Assembly (NCBI GenBank): GCA_024362935.1
Contig: JANCRA010000001.1
Coordinates: 60,664,930 to 60,728,929, forward strand
From: Setophaga petechia
Taxonomy: Eukaryota; Chordata; Aves; Passeriformes; Parulidae
DNA length: 64,000 bases
Direction of reading: 5' to 3'
Below, one piece after another: positions 59,024-64,000 of this stretch. The position numbers and the translations under genes are program-made. The notes below the pieces were generated by a model. The model was not told where the DNA came from, searched no databases, and saw nothing but the letters and a program-made list of their open reading frames with translations. Each line of letters opens with the position of its first letter. The first letter of the stretch is position 1.

Positions 59024-62000
59024 GGCTGGTGGCTTTCTGATTGTACCACAGGAAGAAAATGCAGCTTATTTTCACCCTGGAGCTTGATGAACTTGCAGCC
59101 TGCCCCTTCTGGCACACATGCAGACTGGAAAACCCTTTCTGTTTCACTTCTGGGCATTTCTGGGCTGGGAAATACCTCGGTGTTTCCCAGCATCACCTTG
59201 GCTTCTCACTATCTGATTCAAAGGATGGCTCTCCTCAGGAGGTGTGCTCTTTTGCTTTTAAAAGGGAGTTTAACAGGCCTAAACCAATCCAAAATCTGCT
59301 TCTCATCCTGGCTGATGTTTTAACTTGAGATCCGAAATCCCAGTTCACAGCATTATTTGAAATTTAGAGTAATGTGTGTTTCTGGTTAAAAAGATGGTTT
59401 TTTTGTCTGTTTTTGAGGGGTTGAGGAAGAATAACTAATGTGTGCACCCCTGTACCTGTGTCAACATCCTACAACTGTGTCCATGTATCCCTGTCCTCTG
59501 TGCCAGCCCTTTAGCACCTTGGGCTGCTTTTTCCCGGGGCTGGAAGCTGGAGCATCCCACTGAAGGTATTCCCACAGTAGAGCGGCTTTCCCTGCAGACA
59601 TCCTGTTAGACATCCGCCGGTTTTTTCCGTTTTCATCTTTTTCCCCTCCCGTTTTCCAGAACCCCGCTGTTCTCCATAGGTGGGGCTGTGCTGCCACCTG
59701 GCGTCAGGATCCCGCAAGCCGGGAAGGAGCCTCCTGCTTCTCGGGAAAAGTGTTTTTCTGCTGCTCCTTGGGGCTGTGTGACCTTCAGAAAGGCCTCAGC
59801 AACAAACAAATATTCCACCCCCCCCCAAAAAAAATCAACAAAAAAACCAAAAAACGAAACAAAAAAAAACCCCAAACCAACAACAAAAGAAAGGAAGCAC
59901 AGAGACATTTTTGCCACATCCAATAGAGCTGCAGCTTCCTCCTTGGGAAGGGGTTTTTTTTGGATGTTGTGTACTGTTTATTATAAGTTTTGATTAGATA
60001 ATGCTGTTGGGATTTGAGCCCTTCTGCAGTATTCTTTTTCTTATCCCCATTCCTTGATCTCTATAATGAGTCAAGCAGAGTCTTTCACATGTTGCTCTTG
60101 TCCCAGAGGATCCCTGTGGTTCAGGAGATGTGTTTTCCCACTAATTTCCCATATTTACATCTCCTGGGTTGTGCAAGGCTCTGAGGGCAGAGCCAGGTGT
60201 CAGGAGCAAAAGTCACAGCCATGAATATGCTGGGCTTTGGGATTGAGGGCTGGGGAAACAGAAAGGTGATGTTTATTTTTCCTTAGGACAATGGGAAATT
60301 ACTATTTTACAAGGAATCTCCCTGGCAAATATTAATTGCAGGCTTGAAGGGTGCCACCACTGCCCAAGTGGAATTTGGGGGACTCAGCTCTGGGTGGATC
60401 CTGCTCCAGTGCTGGCCTGGCTGTCCTTCCCAGTGCCTTTGGATTTGTGAGGACCTGGATAGCACCAAGTGCAGTCTGTGCCTGAACACAAGGGGTTGAT
60501 TCAGGGATTGGGAGAGGCTCCCATTGGTGCCCCCAGCACAAAGGCAGGATTCAGGTGGAGCAACCCCATCCCAGGATGAAATTGCAGCCCCTGCACCGTG
60601 CCGAGGATGGGCCTTGTTTCCCTAATCTGCTGCTGCTCCACAGCTTTAAAGCTGAGGGAAAGAAAATCTGGATGTAAGTGCAGCTGTGAAAGGAGTCAGT
60701 GATGGCAGGGAAATGTGAGATAAAAATATAGCCAGAATGGGCAGGTAGGGATTTATTTTTGATGTGGGAATAACGTCCATGCATGCACTCATAACCCCAA
60801 GGCAGCAGTTTGTCTCATCTCAGCCTTGACAAACACAGGTGACCTTAGGCAGGGATAATTTTAAGGTGTACAAGGTTGTGTCTTACCCCTTCATTTTGCT
60901 GCATCCTTTCTCTCAAAGATGAATTTGAGAATTGGTAATGTTTTTAAACCCCTGGTTTTTTAACAGAGGGGTTTCTCACCTTCCAGGGTGGGAAATGAAC
61001 ACGTTTTCTCCACACATTTTACCTTTCCAGATTCACGTAGATTGTATGGGAGTAAATTGCATAATCAGTTCCTAAGTACAGAATAATAGTTGCTAGTTCA
61101 AGATTTAACTGTATTCCTTTCCTCAGTGCATCCCTAAGTCAGGGAAGGTGGGAATGAGTCACAGAGTGGAAATCAGCAGATATCACAAATAATGTTGTTC
61201 CTGATGAATTAACACCCTGACCTCCTCAAGGTGACTTGGGAGGTTGTTCAGAGCATCCTTGGCATTGTTTAATGGCTTTGCTCTGACATCCATCTTCAAC
61301 CCAAATGGATTCTGCAATAGCTTAAAAAAGAAATTAAAAAGCAAGTTAGTGTTTGAAAGGTTGAAAAGGAATTCTGCTTGGCTTGACCTTGCTAGTCATG
61401 GGAATGATTCTTCTGAGATTTCACATGCATTTCCATCCACAAATCAGGGGAAAGACACTCCAGGTTTTATAGCTTGAGCACCTCAGGTCTTTCTTCATCA
61501 GCAGAGATGAATCAGCCCCTCAGAGAAGTGAAGGAGCTGAATTCCAATTTCTGTTTCCATGTAAGCCTTGTACAATCCATGGTACCATATCAGTGCAGTA
61601 TATGGTGGGATGATTCCTGTGATTCCCCACAGGACCCATTTCCTCCTGATTCTGTTGGTAAATATGTGGCTTTGTTCCAGGAATGCTTTTTCCTTCAGGC
61701 CTCCTTAATACAGTGGGATATTTACCTGTGTTTACCTGTGCTATTTGACTGCTTATATGTATATAGGAAAAATTATTGCAAAGGAGATGGAAACATATCC
61801 CTGGGGATAGCCTGAAGCTCCAGGGGCTGGCTTCCTCTCATAGCAGCATTCTGCTTGTTAGAAAAAATGCCTTGCCAAGGCAGGAGCTGTGAAGCTGCAG
61901 GTCTGTGGTGGCATCTGGGAGAGGATAGAAACCCAGGGGACTCTCCTGCTGCAGCTGCTTCCAGTGGAGGTATTCCTCAAATCCTCACCCTTCTGAAGTG

Positions 62001-62081
62001 AATCCCAAGTGTTTTGGGAGCAGGTACTCTGTGTGTATTAAAGCAGTGTTAGAGGATGTTGTTTACCTGTGGTGACAAAGT
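59024..62081. other. Intergenic, no gene seen
   Basis: Contains a C/A-rich low-complexity tract at about 59817-59890, whose complement is like the G/T tract at 6601. No protein or RNA gene is recognisable. Confidence 0.5.
59817..59890 (-). repeat. C/A-rich low-complexity tract
   Basis: Runs of C and long A runs separated by single other bases. On the minus strand it is a G/T-rich tract. The frame at 59688-59993 running through it gives a Lys/Asn/Pro-rich artefact. Confidence 0.85.
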
Positions 62082-62099
62082 GGGGGGGGGGGGGGGGGG
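62082..62099. repeat. Poly-G run, 18 bases
   Basis: Eighteen G in a row, then TGGGG. Length is probably unreliable in the assembly. Confidence 0.9.
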
Positions 62100-63583
62100 T
62101 GGGGTTTAGAGCTTTAAATAACTTCTGCATTGTCTGTTGATGTTTTAATAGGCTCCAGTCTGGAAGTGTAATCCATAAAAATGTGTGTCAGGTGGTTGAT
62201 GAATATAAATTGCTGAGCACCGTAGGTCTGCGGGGCTGGAGGATGCACGAGGCAGACAGGGCTGTGTTCCGTGTCGGGGAGCTGGACTGTGGAATTCAGC
62301 ACGTGGCTCTGCAGCCTTGTCATTCTGTGTTTCCTGGAGTTCCACTGCTGCAGACACAGCCAGTTTATGGAGATGCACAAAGAGGTAAGAAATCCCCTGT
62401 GGCACAGACAAAAATCCTGGAAAAGTTACAGGGAGGAGGTTAAAGAGTGCGGGAGCTGGTGTGGCTGGAGAAATCTGGGTGTTACCCAAGTGGCACAGGG
62501 AATGGTGCCACTTCTTCATCTTCAGGAAGGATAAATACATGAAGTAGCCTGCTCCAAGTCTTTTGGTCTGTAGGCTGGAGGAGAGATAGTACAAGACCCA
62601 AAGTTTTAAGGGAAGGGATGCAAGAATAGCCCAAATGGAATGATGTGGATAGGGAGGAAGGATATGCTTCTGACAAGCCAAATTTGCCTTGCCTGTAGGG
62701 AAATGTGGCTTTCACAGATTTTGAACTTGGGTTCAGTAATAGCTGTAGATCAGAGTAAATGAGGTATAATAAGCAGCAGTGCGGAGGGGCTGTGCTGGCC
62801 ATTGCTCTGAGCTGGGGAAAAAAGTCTTTCTTACCCTGCTTGACTGAAATCCTGATGTCTTAAATCATTTTACCAGCCAGAAGCTTGGGGAGGAACAATT
62901 TGTCAGAATTCCTAATTACAGCAAAGAAGTAGAATGGACTGTGCTCCTCAATTACAGCAGCCATTCCAATCACTCTTCCTCCCACACAAGGTGTACCAGG
63001 AAGGGCAGTTGGCACATAAATAAATAAATCCAAACACAGATCTTGTGCTGCTCCAGAGAGGGGAGCCTGGGGGTGTTGGTGGCTGAGGGAACGGGGGAGT
63101 TTGACTGTGGGGAGGTGGTTTTGGTCATGTCCCCATTTACAAAATGTTCTGCCACATCCTGGAGCCAGAGCAGATGGATTGTAGAAATAAGGTCCATTTG
63201 CTCAGGATGGATGGCACTCTGGAAAGGAAAACACCGACAGGATTTTTCTCTGCCACAGGTGCTGCCTTGTACACAAGGCCTTCCCGGTGGATGAGGCGGG
63301 AGCTCCGAGTCGGAGCGCTCTGGCAGGTCTCCCAAGATGACTGGAATTTCAGATATTGCAGCTATTTTCCTGCTGCTTTAGCACATTCCAGAGCCACTCC
63401 ATGGGCTCGTGGGGGCTCTGGTGACCTCACAGTTTGTTTGGGGCAAAGTACCCAGTGGTTTTTGGGGAGGATGGGTGAAAATATCAGGGGGTGTGTGCCC
63501 TTTGTAGGGAATACTTACATGCCTGAACTAATTTGCAGTTCTTCCTGGAATAGGGTCTAAAGCTTTTTCTTTTAGGTAAGATC
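62100..63583. other. Intergenic, no gene seen
   Basis: The frames of 106-178 codons here have no recognised domain. A segment near 63055-63090 ('gagcctgggggtgttggtgg') could be a tiny sense CR1 remnant, too short to be sure. Confidence 0.45.
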
Positions 63584-63720
63584 CTAAAATCCTGGAATAG
63601 TATGGGTTGGAAGGGATTTTAAAGCTCATCTTGTTCCAACCCTTGCCATGGTCAGGGACGCCTTCCACTCAGCCATGTAGCTCCAAGCCTCATCCAGCCT
63701 GCCCTTGAAGCCCATGGCAG
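63584..63720 (-). mobile_element. CR1-like LINE 3' end (antisense)
   Basis: The + strand reads 'tcctggaatagtatgggttggaaggga', 'agctcatcttgttccaaccc', 'gccatggtcagggacgccttccact' and 'ctccaagcctcatccagcctgcccttgaa'. This is the reverse complement of the CR1 3' end in the standard order. It is the clearest CR1 match in the window. Confidence 0.82.
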
Positions 63721-64000
63721 TGGTCACTGCTGGGATTGTTAGTGTGGAGTAGCTGTTGGACAGTCAGGATGGACACCTGGAGAGTGCCCTCAGTCAGTGC
63801 CTTTATTTGCAGAGAAGTGAAGTGACCAAAACCCAAAGTCAAAGCTTGTGTACAAATGAGGACAAATGTCCTCTGCACTGACCCACAGCTTATTCCCCAG
63901 CCTGCCACCACCCTCTGGAGTGTCACCACATGCCCCTGCTCCCCGGATCGCTGCCTGCACGACAGAGATGCCTCTGATGGGGACAATCCAGCAGAGCTGG
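63721..64000. other. Intergenic window edge, no gene seen
   Basis: No exon or repeat clearly recognised in the last 280 bases. The minus-strand frame at 63690-63986 starts inside the CR1 fragment's edge and shows no domain. Confidence 0.45.

Overview
This is vertebrate nuclear DNA, most likely from a bird and possibly a songbird. It has long introns with GT-AG borders, a CpG-island promoter, sparse coding sequence and many degraded fragments that look like CR1 (chicken repeat 1) LINE 3' ends. The bird assignment rests on those CR1-like fragments and on general resemblance to avian DNA; the songbird guess is weak. No bacterial-type gene, operon, CRISPR array or intact mobile element is visible.

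The only gene I can support is UGT8 (ceramide UDP-galactosyltransferase) on the + strand. Its five coding exons are all in the window: 34531-35352, 48023-48165, 49710-49786, 50904-51123 and 52056-52419. Joined, they give an uninterrupted 541-residue protein, the same length as human UGT8. It has a signal peptide, catalytic His34 and Asp138, the UGT signature in exon 5, one C-terminal membrane anchor and a dilysine ER-retention tail. A CpG island at about 19.3-20.8 kb is the likely promoter. A non-coding first exon there probably ends at a strong splice donor at 19798/19799, which makes intron 1 about 14.7 kb. The likely poly(A) signal is AATAAA at 54351.

Layout: 1-18.9 kb is intergenic, with CR1-like fragments, a G/T-rich tract and a 168-bp inverted repeat of 97.6% arm identity. 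18.9-19.8 kb holds the promoter and proposed exon 1. 19.8-34.5 kb is intron 1. 34.5-52.4 kb holds the coding exons and introns 2-5, including a second CpG-dense block inside intron 2 at about 37.85-38.26 kb. 52.4-54.4 kb is the proposed 3' UTR. 54.4-64 kb is intergenic with more CR1 fragments. The human neighbours (ARSJ upstream, NDST4 downstream) are not visible here.

I do not see a new multi-gene system. The most unusual items are the 168-bp inverted repeat, the CpG block inside intron 2, an IRF/PRDM1-type motif just upstream of the promoter and several very long G or C runs. Repeat names come from reading the sequence, without a database search.
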